The notes: a model not told the origin generated them from the sequence alone. Shown: positions 35,947 to 44,439, counted from the stretch's first letter. The stretch is DNA of 64,000 nt from Sinomonas atrocyanea (GCF_030811715.1 NZ_JAUSRH010000001.1:434001-498000); one strand, 5' to 3'. Numbers and translations are program-made.

Positions 35947-36377
35947 TGCACCTCGATTCCGGGCTTGACGCCCTGGCGCGGCTCGCCGATGAAGACGTCG
36001 GCGATCTCGACGTTGACCTCGATGACCTGCAGCCCCGTGAGGTCCTCGACAGCGCGGTACACCGCCGCGCGGACCTGGTCTGCGAGCTGCTGGAGCGGGA
36101 CGCCGTACTGGGCCACGAGCGTCACGTCCACGGCGGCCTGCGCCTGGCCGACCTCCGCCCGGACGCCCGTCGCATGGTCGCTCAGCACGGGCCCGACGGC
36201 CTCGCGGATCGCCCCGAGGGCGCGGGAGGGCGCGGATCCGAGGGAATGGACACCCGGGACGGCCCGGGCAGCTGCAGCGGCGACCTTGGCGACCGCGTTC
36301 TCGTGGACCACCGTCCGTCCCGTGGCGGCGACAGCAGCGCTGTACTCGTCACCGAGCGCGCCTGGTTCCTGGGTCAT
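35943..36377 (-). CDS. Asp23/Gls24 family envelope stress protein
   Basis: The 144-residue protein has the full family pattern: GRTVVHENAVAKVAAAAARAV (near 20-40), VRAEVGQAQAAVDVTLVAQYG (near 73-93), QLADQVRAAVYRAVEDLTGL and VIEVNVEIADVF. Family members are small, abundant cytosolic proteins held at the membrane by AmaP and linked to cell-wall stress. GGGGAGGCC precedes the ATG. It heads the five-gene operon. Confidence 0.88.
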   Translation of the reverse strand: MTQEPGALGDEYSAAVAATGRTVVHENAVAKVAAAAARAVPGVHSLGSAPSRALGAIREAVGPVLSDHATGVRAEVGQAQAAVDVTLVAQYGVPLQQLADQVRAAVYRAVEDLTGLQVIEVNVEIADVFIGEPRQGVKPGIEVQ

Positions 36378-36458
36378 CCGGCCTCCCCTCGTCGCCTCTG
36401 CGCACTACCTTAGTACGCACCGCCGACACTGGACCTGAGGCTCCGCGCGGGACGGCTT

Positions 36459-37016
36459 TCAGGCGGCGACGAGGCCGTCCGCGACGACGCCGAGCATCGA
36501 GGCGACCTCGTCCGGACCGAGCGCGCTCGCGTCCGCGACGGCGGCCACGGCGCCGACGAGGCGCGAGATCTCCATGGCGCTCACGCCGGGACGCAGGGCG
36601 GGTCCCAGCTCGTCGATGACGCGCTGATTGGCACCGAGGTACCGCGTGCACTTCGCCACGAACGGAGAGTCGGGGTCGCCGAGCGCGAGGGTGATGCGCG
36701 CGGCCGCGCCCTTGTGTCCGTTGAGCAGGTCGACGTAGTCGCCGAACCAGCTCACGAGCTTCTCCCTCGCGGAGCCGTCGAGCCCGAGAGCCCGGTCCAC
36801 CGCGGCCTTGACCTTGTCCGTCCAGGCCTCGAGCACGGCATCGTACAGGGCCTCCTTGGTGGGGAAGTGCCGGTACAGGGTGCCGGCCCCGACTCCTGCG
36901 GCCTTGGCCACCTCGTCCATCGAAACCCCGGTGAAGCCCTTGTCCTTGAACAGGGCGCGAGCGATCTCGACGATGCGATCGCGGTTGCGGCGGGCGTCAG
37001 CGCGCACGGACCACAC
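36459..37016 (-). CDS. TetR-family repressor of the DHA2 pump
   Basis: The 185-residue regulator has an N-terminal helix-turn-helix (MDEVAKAAGVGAGTLYRHFPTK, about 32-53) and a divergent ligand-binding half. It is divergent from the MFS gene, and a 17-bp palindrome fills that promoter's spacer. The GTG at 37016 follows GAGGAAAGG. The ligand is probably a toxic compound exported by the pump. Confidence 0.87.
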   Translation of the reverse strand: MWSVRADARRNRDRIVEIARALFKDKGFTGVSMDEVAKAAGVGAGTLYRHFPTKEALYDAVLEAWTDKVKAAVDRALGLDGSAREKLVSWFGDYVDLLNGHKGAAARITLALGDPDSPFVAKCTRYLGANQRVIDELGPALRPGVSAMEISRLVGAVAAVADASALGPDEVASMLGVVADGLVAA

Positions 37017-37034
37017 ACCTTTCCTCGGACACGG

Positions 37035-37063
37035 TTGCCAAACGGAGAGCGTCTCCGTATAGT
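37035..37063 (+). promoter_or_regulatory. DHA2 pump promoter with TetR operator in the spacer
   Basis: -35 TTGCCA (37035-37040) and -10 TATAGT (37058-37063) are 17 bp apart. The palindrome ACGGAGA-GCG-TCTCCGT (37042-37058) occupies the spacer, so bound repressor would block polymerase directly. Confidence 0.8.
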
Positions 37064-37128
37064 TCTAACCGGAGGATCTCTCCCTTTTAGTGTACGTCAG
37101 CCCCTCGGCCAGAACAGGACACTTCCCC

Positions 37129-38547
37129 ATGCCGCAATCCACCGCCCTCCGCGCGCCCGCAGCGACCACGTCCGCGGGCGCAGCACCTCCCCGCCGCGCC
37201 GCCAACATCGGCCTCTGGCTCGTCATGCTCGCCCAGCTCATGCTCGTCCTCGACGCGACCGTGGTGAATGTCGCCCTTCCGCACATCGCCACCGACCTCC
37301 GCTTCTCCCCTGCCCAGCTCAGCTGGGTGCTCAACGCCTACGCGCTCGCCTTCGGCGGCGTCCTCCTGCTGGGAGGACGGGTCGGAGACGTGTTCGGGCG
37401 CCGCCGCACCTTCCTCATCGGAGTCGCGGCCTTCACCGCCTTCTCCCTTCTCGGGGGCATGGCGACATCACCCCTCCTCCTCGTCCTATCCCGAGCCCTC
37501 CAGGGCCTCGGCGCCGCCTTCGCCGCACCGAGCGTGCTCGCCCTCGTGACGACCTCCGCGAAGGACGACGGCGCGCGCCACCGCGCGCTCGCCCTCTTCT
37601 CCGCCATCGCATCCATGGGCGGCGCGCTGGGACTCATCCTCGGTGGCGTCCTCACCGACGCGGCCAGCTGGAGGTGGACCCTCTTCATCAATGTGCCCAT
37701 CGGAGCCGTGATCCTCGTGGCCGTGCCGCGGCTCGTCCCCGAAACCCCGCGCCGGTCCGGCCGCTTCGATGTGCTCGGCGCTGTCACGGCGACGGGCGGC
37801 GCCGTCGCCATCGTCTGGGCGCTCCTCCAGGCGGCCGACCACGGCTGGACGGATGCCCGGACGCTCGGCGGCCTGGCCGTGGGTGCAGCGCTGCTGGTTG
37901 GACTCGCCATCACCGAGCGCCGCGTGGCGCACCCGCTGCTGCGCCCCGAGCTGCTCCGCAGCCCAAGCCGGGTCGGCGCCCTCGCCGCGATGGCGGCGAC
38001 ATACGGCGGCATGCTTGCGATGTTCTTCCTCATGGTCCAGTACCTTGAGGACGTCCTGGGCCTCTCCCCGCTCGTGACCGGGCTGGCCTTCCTGCCCATG
38101 CCGCTGAGCGTGTTCGCCATGTCGCGGGTCATCCCTCGCCTGGTCGAGCGCTTCGGCGCCGAGCGGCTCGTGATCTCCGGCGCCCTGCTCCGTGTCGTCG
38201 GGTTCGTCCCGCTCACCCAGATTGGAGCCCACACTCCGTTCCCCGTCGTCGTGGGCGCACTGGTCGCCACCGGGATCTCCGCGGGCATGACCTTCATGCC
38301 GCTCACCACCCTCGCGCTCCGGAACGTCGAGCCAGAGCACGCCGGGGCGGCCTCGGGCCTGTTCCAGACCATGCAGCAGCTTGGCGGCGCGGTGGGCCTT
38401 GCCATCGTTGCGTCGACCTACGCCGCCTTCGCGGTCCCCGGCGATGTCCTTGCCGGCGGCCGGGCGGGGTTCGTCTCCGCCACGGTGCTCTCGGGCCTCG
38501 CGCTCGTGGCCGCAGTGGGGCTGTCGCTCAGGGCCCGGCGCCCATGA
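37129..38547 (+). CDS. DHA2-family MFS drug exporter
   Basis: The 472-residue transporter has about fourteen hydrophobic spans. It carries DHA2 motif LDATVVNVALPHIATDL in span 1, motif A GRVGDVFGRRRTF and motif C-type GGALGLILGGVL, as in EmrB/QacA-like exporters. It should expel drugs or metabolites using the proton gradient. The ATG at 37129 has AGGA upstream. It is controlled from the adjacent TetR operator. Confidence 0.88.
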   Translation: MPQSTALRAPAATTSAGAAPPRRAANIGLWLVMLAQLMLVLDATVVNVALPHIATDLRFSPAQLSWVLNAYALAFGGVLLLGGRVGDVFGRRRTFLIGVAAFTAFSLLGGMATSPLLLVLSRALQGLGAAFAAPSVLALVTTSAKDDGARHRALALFSAIASMGGALGLILGGVLTDAASWRWTLFINVPIGAVILVAVPRLVPETPRRSGRFDVLGAVTATGGAVAIVWALLQAADHGWTDARTLGGLAVGAALLVGLAITERRVAHPLLRPELLRSPSRVGALAAMAATYGGMLAMFFLMVQYLEDVLGLSPLVTGLAFLPMPLSVFAMSRVIPRLVERFGAERLVISGALLRVVGFVPLTQIGAHTPFPVVVGALVATGISAGMTFMPLTTLALRNVEPEHAGAASGLFQTMQQLGGAVGLAIVASTYAAFAVPGDVLAGGRAGFVSATVLSGLALVAAVGLSLRARRP

Positions 38548-38565
38548 GCGCTGCCGCGGTCGCGC

Positions 38566-39015
38566 TCAGCCGGCCTCGACCAGGAGCTTGAGGTTCTCGA
38601 GCGTCTGCTGGCGCGCCCGCTCCTGCATCCTCTCGATGATGAGCTCGTCCGCGAACTTCCCGATGGCGCTTCCGGGCACGTTGTAGTCGAACTCCGCCGT
38701 CACCTCGGTGCCGCTCCCGTTCGGCTCGTAGTCCCACACCTGCCATCCGCGGAGGGGGCCCTCGAACTCGATGCGGATGCGCTGGCCGCCGGACGGGGTC
38801 GCGCTGCTCTCGGTGACGCGCGTCGTGACGTGGAAGGGGACCCCGGCCATGAGGTACTTGTGCTCCACGACCGTGCCCGGGCCGCCGTCGCCCTCGATCT
38901 TCTCGGCTTCGCCCAGGTTCACCCACCACGAGGCCCAGTGCTTCGGATCCGCCGCCACCTCGACCACCCGCTCGACCGGCGCGTCAATGGAAATGTCCAC
39001 CTTGATGTGTCCCAT
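38566..39015 (-). CDS. SRPBCC-fold (START/polyketide cyclase-like) protein
   Basis: The 149-residue single-domain protein starts GHIKVDISIDAPVERVVEVAADPKHWASWW, the usual SRPBCC opening. It has IRIEFEGPLRGWQVWDYEPNG and a final amphipathic helix RMQERARQQTLENLKLLVEA. The fold makes a ligand-binding cavity; the ligand is unknown. TAGCGT lies 6 nt before the ATG, giving a leaderless start. Confidence 0.85.
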   Translation of the reverse strand: MGHIKVDISIDAPVERVVEVAADPKHWASWWVNLGEAEKIEGDGGPGTVVEHKYLMAGVPFHVTTRVTESSATPSGGQRIRIEFEGPLRGWQVWDYEPNGSGTEVTAEFDYNVPGSAIGKFADELIIERMQERARQQTLENLKLLVEAG

Positions 39016-39021
39016 GGAATG

Positions 39022-39027
39022 ACGCTA
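39022..39027 (-). promoter_or_regulatory. -10 element of leaderless SRPBCC gene
   Basis: On the minus strand TAGCGT (39027-39022) is 6 nt from the ATG, and there is no ribosome-binding site. Confidence 0.45.
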
Positions 39028-39108
39028 GAGCGGCGCCCGGTGCCCGGCCACGGCCCAAAGGCCCGGCACAAGATCCCCGTCCGGGGGCGGGGAGCGGAGG
39101 AGACAACA

Positions 39109-39140
39109 GCAGAGGCCCCCGCTGCTGCGGGGGCCTCTGC
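39109..39140 (-). terminator. Terminator of the tRNA cluster
   Basis: A perfect 14-bp stem GCAGAGGCCCCCGC/GCGGGGGCCTCTGC with a 4-nt loop lies 6 bp past tRNA-Phe. TGTTGT follows on the minus strand. Confidence 0.85.
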
Positions 39141-39146
39141 CTGAAG

Positions 39147-39219
39147 TGGCTCCGACCGGCGTCGATCCGGTGACCTTTCGATTTTCAGTCGAACGCTCTA
39201 CCAACTGAGCTACAGAGCC
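39147..39219 (-). tRNA. tRNA-Phe(GAA)
   Basis: The 73-nt cloverleaf on the minus strand has acceptor GGCTCTG paired to CGGAGCC, a D arm AGCTCAGTTGGTAGAGC, anticodon loop CTGAAAA (GAA), and T arm with GGATCGACGCC. CCA is not encoded. It is the last of three tRNAs. Confidence 0.95.
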
Positions 39220-39269
39220 TCGATGATCTCTCACCGAAAGGCAACTGACCGTGGGCCATGTCGCCGAAG

Positions 39270-39343
39270 CGACCCTGACGGGACTTGAACCCGCGACCTC
39301 CGCCGTGACAGGGCGGCGCGCTAACCAACTGCGCTACAGGGCC
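39270..39343 (-). tRNA. tRNA-Asp(GTC)
   Basis: The 74-nt cloverleaf has acceptor GGCCCTG/CAGGGTC with discriminator G, anticodon loop CTGTCAC (GTC) and the T loop GGGTTCAAGTCCC. CCA is not encoded. Confidence 0.95.
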
Positions 39344-39425
39344 TCGTATTTCGCGGGTTGATCCCCGCTCACAAGACTTAGATCCTAGCAGACCCTTCGG
39401 GGCCTTCCCAAATCCTCGCCCTGCG

Positions 39426-39498
<73 letters not shown>

Positions 39499-39513
39499 CA
39501 GCCAGACCATCAA

Positions 39514-39543
39514 ACTATAGGGCCCGGCTCTCTGGCCAGACAA
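39514..39543 (-). promoter_or_regulatory. Promoter of the Glu-Asp-Phe tRNA cluster
   Basis: On the minus strand -35 TTGTCT (39543-39538) and -10 TATAGT (39519-39514) are 18 bp apart. The start would lie about 9 nt before tRNA-Glu. Confidence 0.65.
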
Positions 39544-39548
39544 ATCAG

Positions 39549-39554
39549 TAGAGT
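39549..39554 (+). promoter_or_regulatory. -10 element of leaderless zincin gene
   Basis: TAGAGT is followed by 7 nt and the ATG at 39562. It lies back to back with the tRNA promoter. Confidence 0.5.
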
Positions 39555-39561
39555 TGGCCGC

Positions 39562-39936
39562 ATGGGCGCGGCGTGGATGGGCGAGGACGAGTTCGAGGCG
39601 GCTGTCGACGCCGCCCTCGCCCAGATCCCCCGGCGCGTCGCGAAGCACATGGACAACGTGGCCGTCTTCATCGAGGACACGTACGTCCCGGCGGCCCACG
39701 AGGACCCCGACACGGTCCTGCTGGGCCTCTACGAAGGGACCCCTCTCACCGAGCGGGGCGAGTGGTACGCCGCCGGTTCCCTTCCAGACCGCATCACGAT
39801 CTTCCGCGAGCCGATCCTGCAGATGTGCTCCACCCGTGAGGAGGTCGTCCAGGAGATCCTCGTGACCGTGGTGCACGAGTTCGCGCACCACTTCGGGATC
39901 GACGACGCCCGCCTCCACGAACTGGGCTGGGGCTGA
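39562..39936 (+). CDS. Small zincin-like metallopeptidase family protein
   Basis: The 124-residue protein is a minimal zincin. The zinc motif HEFAHHFGID sits near residues 109-118, with the HExxH helix and a third ligand Asp, as in the short actinobacterial metallopeptidase family. There is no signal peptide or pro-region. Substrates are not known for this family. I start at the ATG at 39562 because the leaderless -10 fits it and the upstream frame runs into tRNA-Glu. Confidence 0.85.
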   Translation: MGAAWMGEDEFEAAVDAALAQIPRRVAKHMDNVAVFIEDTYVPAAHEDPDTVLLGLYEGTPLTERGEWYAAGSLPDRITIFREPILQMCSTREEVVQEILVTVVHEFAHHFGIDDARLHELGWG

Positions 39937-39966
39937 CCCTCCCCTCCCTTCTCCCCCGCCTCCATC

Positions 39967-40200
39967 CGTTTCGGGTACGCATCTCGTCGCGATTGCGGCA
40001 TTCCGGGTACGGCGGCGACCACCCGGCCGCCGCTCGGAGCAGCACCGAGGCGAGCGACCGGCGTCGTGCGCACAGCAGCGCGCGGTGGGCGGGGAACTCG
40101 CCGCCCACGTCTCAGTGCCAGCTCGTACCCGAAACGCCGAATGGCTGCCGAGATGCGTACCCGAGACGGGGAAAGGGCGACGAGATGCGTACCCGAAACG
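39967..40200. repeat. Phased inverted repeat array (32-bp period)
   Basis: The motif GTACCCGAAACG occurs on the plus strand with GTAC at 40125, 40157 and 40189, exactly 32 bp apart. The later two copies are extended to GAGATGCGTACCCGAAACG. The inverted form has GTAC at 39975 and 40007, again 32 bp apart. The 290-bp gap otherwise holds only GC-rich sequence with local hairpins and no credible ORF. Confidence 0.8.
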
Positions 40201-40226
40201 GGGGTGGGCGCGGGGAGGGGTGCGAG

Positions 40227-41267
40227 CTAGGGCGCGAGCATCGGGCCGAAGGACGGCCGGTCGGAGAGGCGCTCGTCGGCGCGGTCCGGGACCACCATGA
40301 CCGGGCCCTTCGCGTGGTGGAGGACGCCGTCCGTCGTCGAGCCCAGGAGCATGCCCGTGAAGCCGCCGCGGCCGCGCGTGCCGAGCACGAGGAGGTCCAC
40401 GGTGTGCGAGACGTCCACGAGTACGTCCACCGGCGCGCCGTCGAGCAGGCTCGTCTGCACCTCGAGGTCCGGGAAGTGGCTCTGGAGCCAGGCCGTCCCG
40501 GCCTTGAGCTGGGCGCGGATGTCCTGGAACAGCTGCTCCCGGTCCACCGGCGCGGGCACCCACGCAAGGCTTCCGCTGAACTGCGGCACCGCGCAGACAA
40601 CCCGCAGCGGCACCCCCCGCATCATGGCCTCCTCGGCCGCCACGAGCACCGCAACGCGGGCCTGGTCGGAGCCGTCGACGCCGACTGCCACCACGTCCTC
40701 GACGTGCACCGGACCTTCCTTGGACTGCTCCTCGCGGACGTGCCGGTCCTCGATGACGCCGCCAATCCGCTCGGCGAAGCGCAGCGGAACCGTCACCGTG
40801 GCGCAGTGCGCGTGGGCGGGGAGGGCGCTCGAGACGGATCCGAGCAGCCTGCCGACGAACCCGCCGCGGCCACGGGAGCCGAAGACGAGGAGCTCCGCCG
40901 CCTTGGAGAACTCGAGGAGCACTCCGGCCGCGTCGCCGGACTCGACGGAGGAGGTGACCTCAAGCCCCTCGGCCTCGCCGAGCTGCTCGATCGCCTCCTT
41001 GAGGACGGCCTCGGCGCCGTCGCGGATCACCGTGTCGTCGAACGTCGCGTAACCGCCGTCCAGGCCGGATGCCGCGAAGAGGGGGACGCTGTAGGCGGTG
41101 ACCACGTGGAGGGGACGCCGGCGCCGCCGGGCCTCCTGGGCAGCCCACGCGAGGGCGCACCGGCCGTGCTCGGAGCCGTCGACGCCGACCACGATCCCGG
41201 GGGGGAGATCGGCTTCAGCCGGCTCGCCGCCGGCCGCATCGTCCTGGGGGTGGAGCTGGGCGTCCAT
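40227..41267 (-). CDS. Universal stress protein with two UspA domains
   Basis: The 346-residue protein contains two tandem Usp domains (about 24-165 and 190-335). Each has the ATP-binding pattern: VVGVDGSEHG with GSRGRGGFVGRLLGSVSSAL, and AVGVDGSDQA with GTRGRGGFTGMLLGSTTDG. Such proteins help survival in stationary phase, hypoxia or drying. GAGGAGG lies before the ATG at 41267. Confidence 0.9.
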   Translation of the reverse strand: MDAQLHPQDDAAGGEPAEADLPPGIVVGVDGSEHGRCALAWAAQEARRRRRPLHVVTAYSVPLFAASGLDGGYATFDDTVIRDGAEAVLKEAIEQLGEAEGLEVTSSVESGDAAGVLLEFSKAAELLVFGSRGRGGFVGRLLGSVSSALPAHAHCATVTVPLRFAERIGGVIEDRHVREEQSKEGPVHVEDVVAVGVDGSDQARVAVLVAAEEAMMRGVPLRVVCAVPQFSGSLAWVPAPVDREQLFQDIRAQLKAGTAWLQSHFPDLEVQTSLLDGAPVDVLVDVSHTVDLLVLGTRGRGGFTGMLLGSTTDGVLHHAKGPVMVVPDRADERLSDRPSFGPMLAP

Positions 41268-41472
41268 GGCTTCCTCCTCGACTCGCTGGGAGCCTAACAC
41301 GGCCCCCACATGGCCAATGTCCCCCGTCACACAGGGGCGGTCAAGGCCGCTTCGAGAACCGTCCACAAGGTCACGGAACGGTCTACCGAAGCGCCCCGAT
41401 TTTCTGTAGGGTCGAGTGCGTCACCCCGTTCTGGAACGATCCTTTCGGATGCGGGGTGGTGTTCTGCAAGCA

Positions 41473-42174
41473 ATGTCGGGGGAACCGCGCGAGCAGCAAC
41501 CGACCGTGCCATTCCGCAGGAGGACCAGCCCCGTGCCCGTGCCTACGCCATCTCGCCACGAGGATGCGCCGACCCCGCAGGCCCGGGCGCTCCAGGGCGA
41601 GGACCCCGGCGCCGAGTCGACGAGTGCGGTCGTGATCGGGACAGGCCTCTCGGGCCTCGCCGTCGCCGCCGAACTCGCCCGGCATGCCGTGGCCGCCGTC
41701 ACCGTGGACGGGCTCGAGAGCTCCGCCCCCACCACTGCCACGTGTGCGCTCCGGGTCGCGGACCTCTCGAGCGCCGAGTCCATGGAGTACCTCGAAGTGC
41801 TTCGGCACCTCCGCAAGCATGCCGTGAGCCACGGCCTCGACGTGCGCCATCAGCTCACCGCCCGCCACCTCGCCCTCGTCGAATCGGCGGACCCGGAGGC
41901 CCCGGCGCGATGGGCCGTGCGGACGGACACAGGAGTCCTGTACGCGGACGCCGTGGTCCTCACCCGCTGCGCGCACAACCAGCTGCGGCGCTTCCTCGCC
42001 GACCTCGGCTACTCACTCGGCGAGCATCTGCTCGAGGCCCTCGGGCAGATCGGCCTCTACCTCGTGGGCGTGACCGGGCTCGCCGCGCCGAGCACGCGCG
42101 AGGCGCTGCTGCAGGCCAAGCACGTGGGCGCCGAGGTGGCCGCGCGCGTCCGCGCCGGCCTCCAACCGGCCTGA
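41473..42174 (+). CDS. Reduced FAD/NAD-binding flavoprotein-like protein
   Basis: The 233-residue protein has an N-terminal Rossmann dinucleotide site SAVVIGTGLSGLAVAAELARH and stretches like those of Trk/flavin-monooxygenase proteins (VLTRCAHNQLRRFLADLGYS, VGVTGLAAPSTREALLQAKHVG). It lacks most of the catalytic and substrate domains of a full-length monooxygenase. The start is uncertain: ATG 41449 and GTG 41416 are in frame. It may be a redox sensor or a decayed enzyme. Confidence 0.6.
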   Translation: MSGEPREQQPTVPFRRRTSPVPVPTPSRHEDAPTPQARALQGEDPGAESTSAVVIGTGLSGLAVAAELARHAVAAVTVDGLESSAPTTATCALRVADLSSAESMEYLEVLRHLRKHAVSHGLDVRHQLTARHLALVESADPEAPARWAVRTDTGVLYADAVVLTRCAHNQLRRFLADLGYSLGEHLLEALGQIGLYLVGVTGLAAPSTREALLQAKHVGAEVAARVRAGLQPA

Positions 42175-42211
42175 ACCGCAGCCGGCTGCTCAGGCCCCAC
42201 CGCCCGCGTCC

Positions 42212-42859
42212 TCACTCCCCCGTCCGGTCCTCCGGGGCCTCCTCCCCTCGGGAGAGCCGGCGCCGCGCGCCCACGCCGAGCGCCGCGAGGAGCCCGACGG
42301 CGACCACGGCGAACACCGCGACCATCCACGGGAACGGCTCCGACTGCGCAGCCGGGGCAGGCGGGGCCGTCTGCGCCGTGCCCGGCTGGGAGGCCTGGAT
42401 CCCGGGCGGCGTGCCCGGCGCGGCGGACGCTCCGGCGCCGGAGGCCGGCGTCGTGCTTCCCGCGGTGACCGTGAAGGTGAACGTGCCCTCGATCGGGTGC
42501 GAGTCCGAGCTCACCACGCGCCAGACCACGGTGTAGGCGCCGGCTTGGCCCCCGGCGCGGAGCTTCTGGTGGACGCTGCGGTCGACGACCTCGGGGGCGC
42601 CGTCGGAGACGTCCGTCCCGGCGGGGTCCGTCACCTTGACCTGCGCGCCGACGCCGAGGGGCGTCTCGCTGAAATCGAGCCGCACCTCCGCCGGCGCCGT
42701 GGCCACCGTGGCGCCCGACGCCGGCGCGGAACCTTCCAGCGCATCGTGGGCGAACGCCGGGGCCGGGGCCAGGAGGACGAGCGCGAGCGCGGCCAGGCCC
42801 GCGGACGCCGCCGCGGCGGCTCGGGCCGAGGACGCGCGGAGACGGCGGAGGATCTGCAT
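42212..42859 (-). CDS. CopC-domain copper-binding protein with membrane anchor
   Basis: The 215-residue exported protein has a signal peptide ending APAFA, so the mature chain begins HDALEGSAPASGA; an N-terminal His is a CopC copper ligand. The beta-sandwich follows (VRLDFSETPLGVGAQVKV and YTVVWRVVSSDSHPIEGTFTF, with its own His). A Pro/Ala/Gln linker leads to one C-terminal span and a basic tail. It should handle copper outside the membrane. TAGGCT sits 6 nt before the ATG (leaderless). Confidence 0.87.
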   Translation of the reverse strand: MQILRRLRASSARAAAAASAGLAALALVLLAPAPAFAHDALEGSAPASGATVATAPAEVRLDFSETPLGVGAQVKVTDPAGTDVSDGAPEVVDRSVHQKLRAGGQAGAYTVVWRVVSSDSHPIEGTFTFTVTAGSTTPASGAGASAAPGTPPGIQASQPGTAQTAPPAPAAQSEPFPWMVAVFAVVAVGLLAALGVGARRRLSRGEEAPEDRTGE

Positions 42860-42865
42860 CACACC

Positions 42866-42871
42866 AGCCTA
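42866..42871 (-). promoter_or_regulatory. -10 element of leaderless copC-like gene
   Basis: On the minus strand TAGGCT (42871-42866) is 6 nt before the ATG at 42859; this favours that ATG over the adjacent GTG at 42862. Confidence 0.5.
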
Positions 42872-42983
42872 TTTTTGGGCCGAAGGCACCACAACTGGCG
42901 AGTAGTATTGACCCGGCCTTCCGGGTGCCCGGGATGTCATGCCCCACCCACGAACCCCTCATCCCCCTTCACCAGGAGCGCCC

Positions 42984-44417
42984 ATGGCATCGGCAGTGGA
43001 CCGGTACTTCAAGATCAGCGAGCGCGGCTCGACGGTGGCCCGCGAGATCCGCGGCGGCCTCGCGACGTTCTTCGCGCTCAGCTACATCGTGGTCCTCAAC
43101 CCCCTGATCCTCTCGGGCGCCGACGCGGCCGGAAACCACCTGGGCATCCCGCGGGTCGCGGCGATGACCGCCCTCGTGGCCGGCATCCTGACGATCCTCA
43201 TGGGCGTGTGGGCCAAGCACCCGTTCGCGCTCGCGACGGGCCTGGGCGTGAACGCGTTCGTGGCCGTGACCGTGGCGACCCACCCGAACGTCACGTGGCC
43301 GGACATGATGGGCCTCGTGCTCGTGGCCGGCGTGGTCATGTTCGTGCTCGTGCTCACGGGCTTCCGCACGGCCGTGTTCAAGGCGGTGCCGGAGGGGCTC
43401 AAGACGGCGATCGTGGTGGGCATCGGCGTCTTCATCGCCCTCATCGGGCTCGTCAACGCGGGGTTCGTGCGCCGCATCCCCGACGCGGCCGGCACCACCG
43501 TGCCGCTGGGCCTGGGCGACGCCGGGCGGCTCGTGGGCTGGCCCACGCTCGTGTTCGTGGTGGGCCTCGTCCTCACGATCGCCCTCATGGTCCGCAAGGT
43601 GCGCGGCGCGCTCCTGATCGGCATCATCGCCGCGACCGTCCTCGCGAACGTCGTCGAGCTCGTCTTCCACGTCGGCCCGTCCGTCGCCCCGGGACAGGCC
43701 CCCAACCCCGCGGGCTGGTCCCTCGTGGTCCCCGGCCTCGGCAACGTCGCGCCTGTGGACCTCAGCCTGTTCGGCCAGGCCAACCCGCTCGGGGCGTTCG
43801 CGCACCTGGGCACCCTCGGCGCCCTCCTCATGGCGTTCGTGATCCTGCTGAGCATCTTCTTCGACGCCATGGGCACCATGGTGGGCCTGGCCCGCGAGGC
43901 CGGCACCATGGATGAGAACGGCCAGATCCCGAACGTGGACCGCGTGCTCCTCGTCGACGCGTTCGGCGCGATCGCCGGCGGCGGCACCTCGATCTCCTCC
44001 AACCAGATCTTCGTCGAGTCCGGCGCGGGCATCGGCGAGGGCGCCCGGACCGGCCTCGCCTCCGTGGTCACCGGGGCGCTGCTCCTGCTCGCGATGTTCC
44101 TGACCCCGCTGATCAACCTCGTCCCGTTCGAGGCCGTGGCCCCCGCGCTCGTGATCGTGGGCTTCCTCATGTTCCAGCAGGTCGCGCGGATCGACTGGCA
44201 CGACCTGGGGATCGCCATCCCGGCGTTCCTCACGATCGGCCTCATGCCCTTCACCTACTCGATCGCCAACGGCCTCGGCGCCGGCTTCATCTCCTACGTG
44301 CTCGTGCGCCTCTTCCAGGGCCGCGCCAAGGAGATCCACCCGCTCATGTGGGCCGTCGCCGCGGCGTTCCTCATCTTCTTCGGGATCGGCCCGGTCGAGA
44401 AGGTCCTCGGCTTCTAG
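42984..44417 (+). CDS. AzgA-type purine/xanthine permease (NCS2-like)
   Basis: The 477-residue transporter opens VDRYFKISERGSTVAREIRGGLATFFALSYIVVLNP, the AzgA-like signature. It has FFDAMGTMVGLAREAG and the GGGTSISSNQIFVESGAGIGEGARTGL binding block near residue 330. About twelve or more spans are visible. It should import hypoxanthine, adenine or guanine with protons. AGGAGCG precedes the ATG at 42984, which I prefer to an upstream in-frame ATG. Confidence 0.9.
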   Translation: MASAVDRYFKISERGSTVAREIRGGLATFFALSYIVVLNPLILSGADAAGNHLGIPRVAAMTALVAGILTILMGVWAKHPFALATGLGVNAFVAVTVATHPNVTWPDMMGLVLVAGVVMFVLVLTGFRTAVFKAVPEGLKTAIVVGIGVFIALIGLVNAGFVRRIPDAAGTTVPLGLGDAGRLVGWPTLVFVVGLVLTIALMVRKVRGALLIGIIAATVLANVVELVFHVGPSVAPGQAPNPAGWSLVVPGLGNVAPVDLSLFGQANPLGAFAHLGTLGALLMAFVILLSIFFDAMGTMVGLAREAGTMDENGQIPNVDRVLLVDAFGAIAGGGTSISSNQIFVESGAGIGEGARTGLASVVTGALLLLAMFLTPLINLVPFEAVAPALVIVGFLMFQQVARIDWHDLGIAIPAFLTIGLMPFTYSIANGLGAGFISYVLVRLFQGRAKEIHPLMWAVAAAFLIFFGIGPVEKVLGF

Positions 44418-44439
44418 CGGTCACCTCGCACGACGGCGG

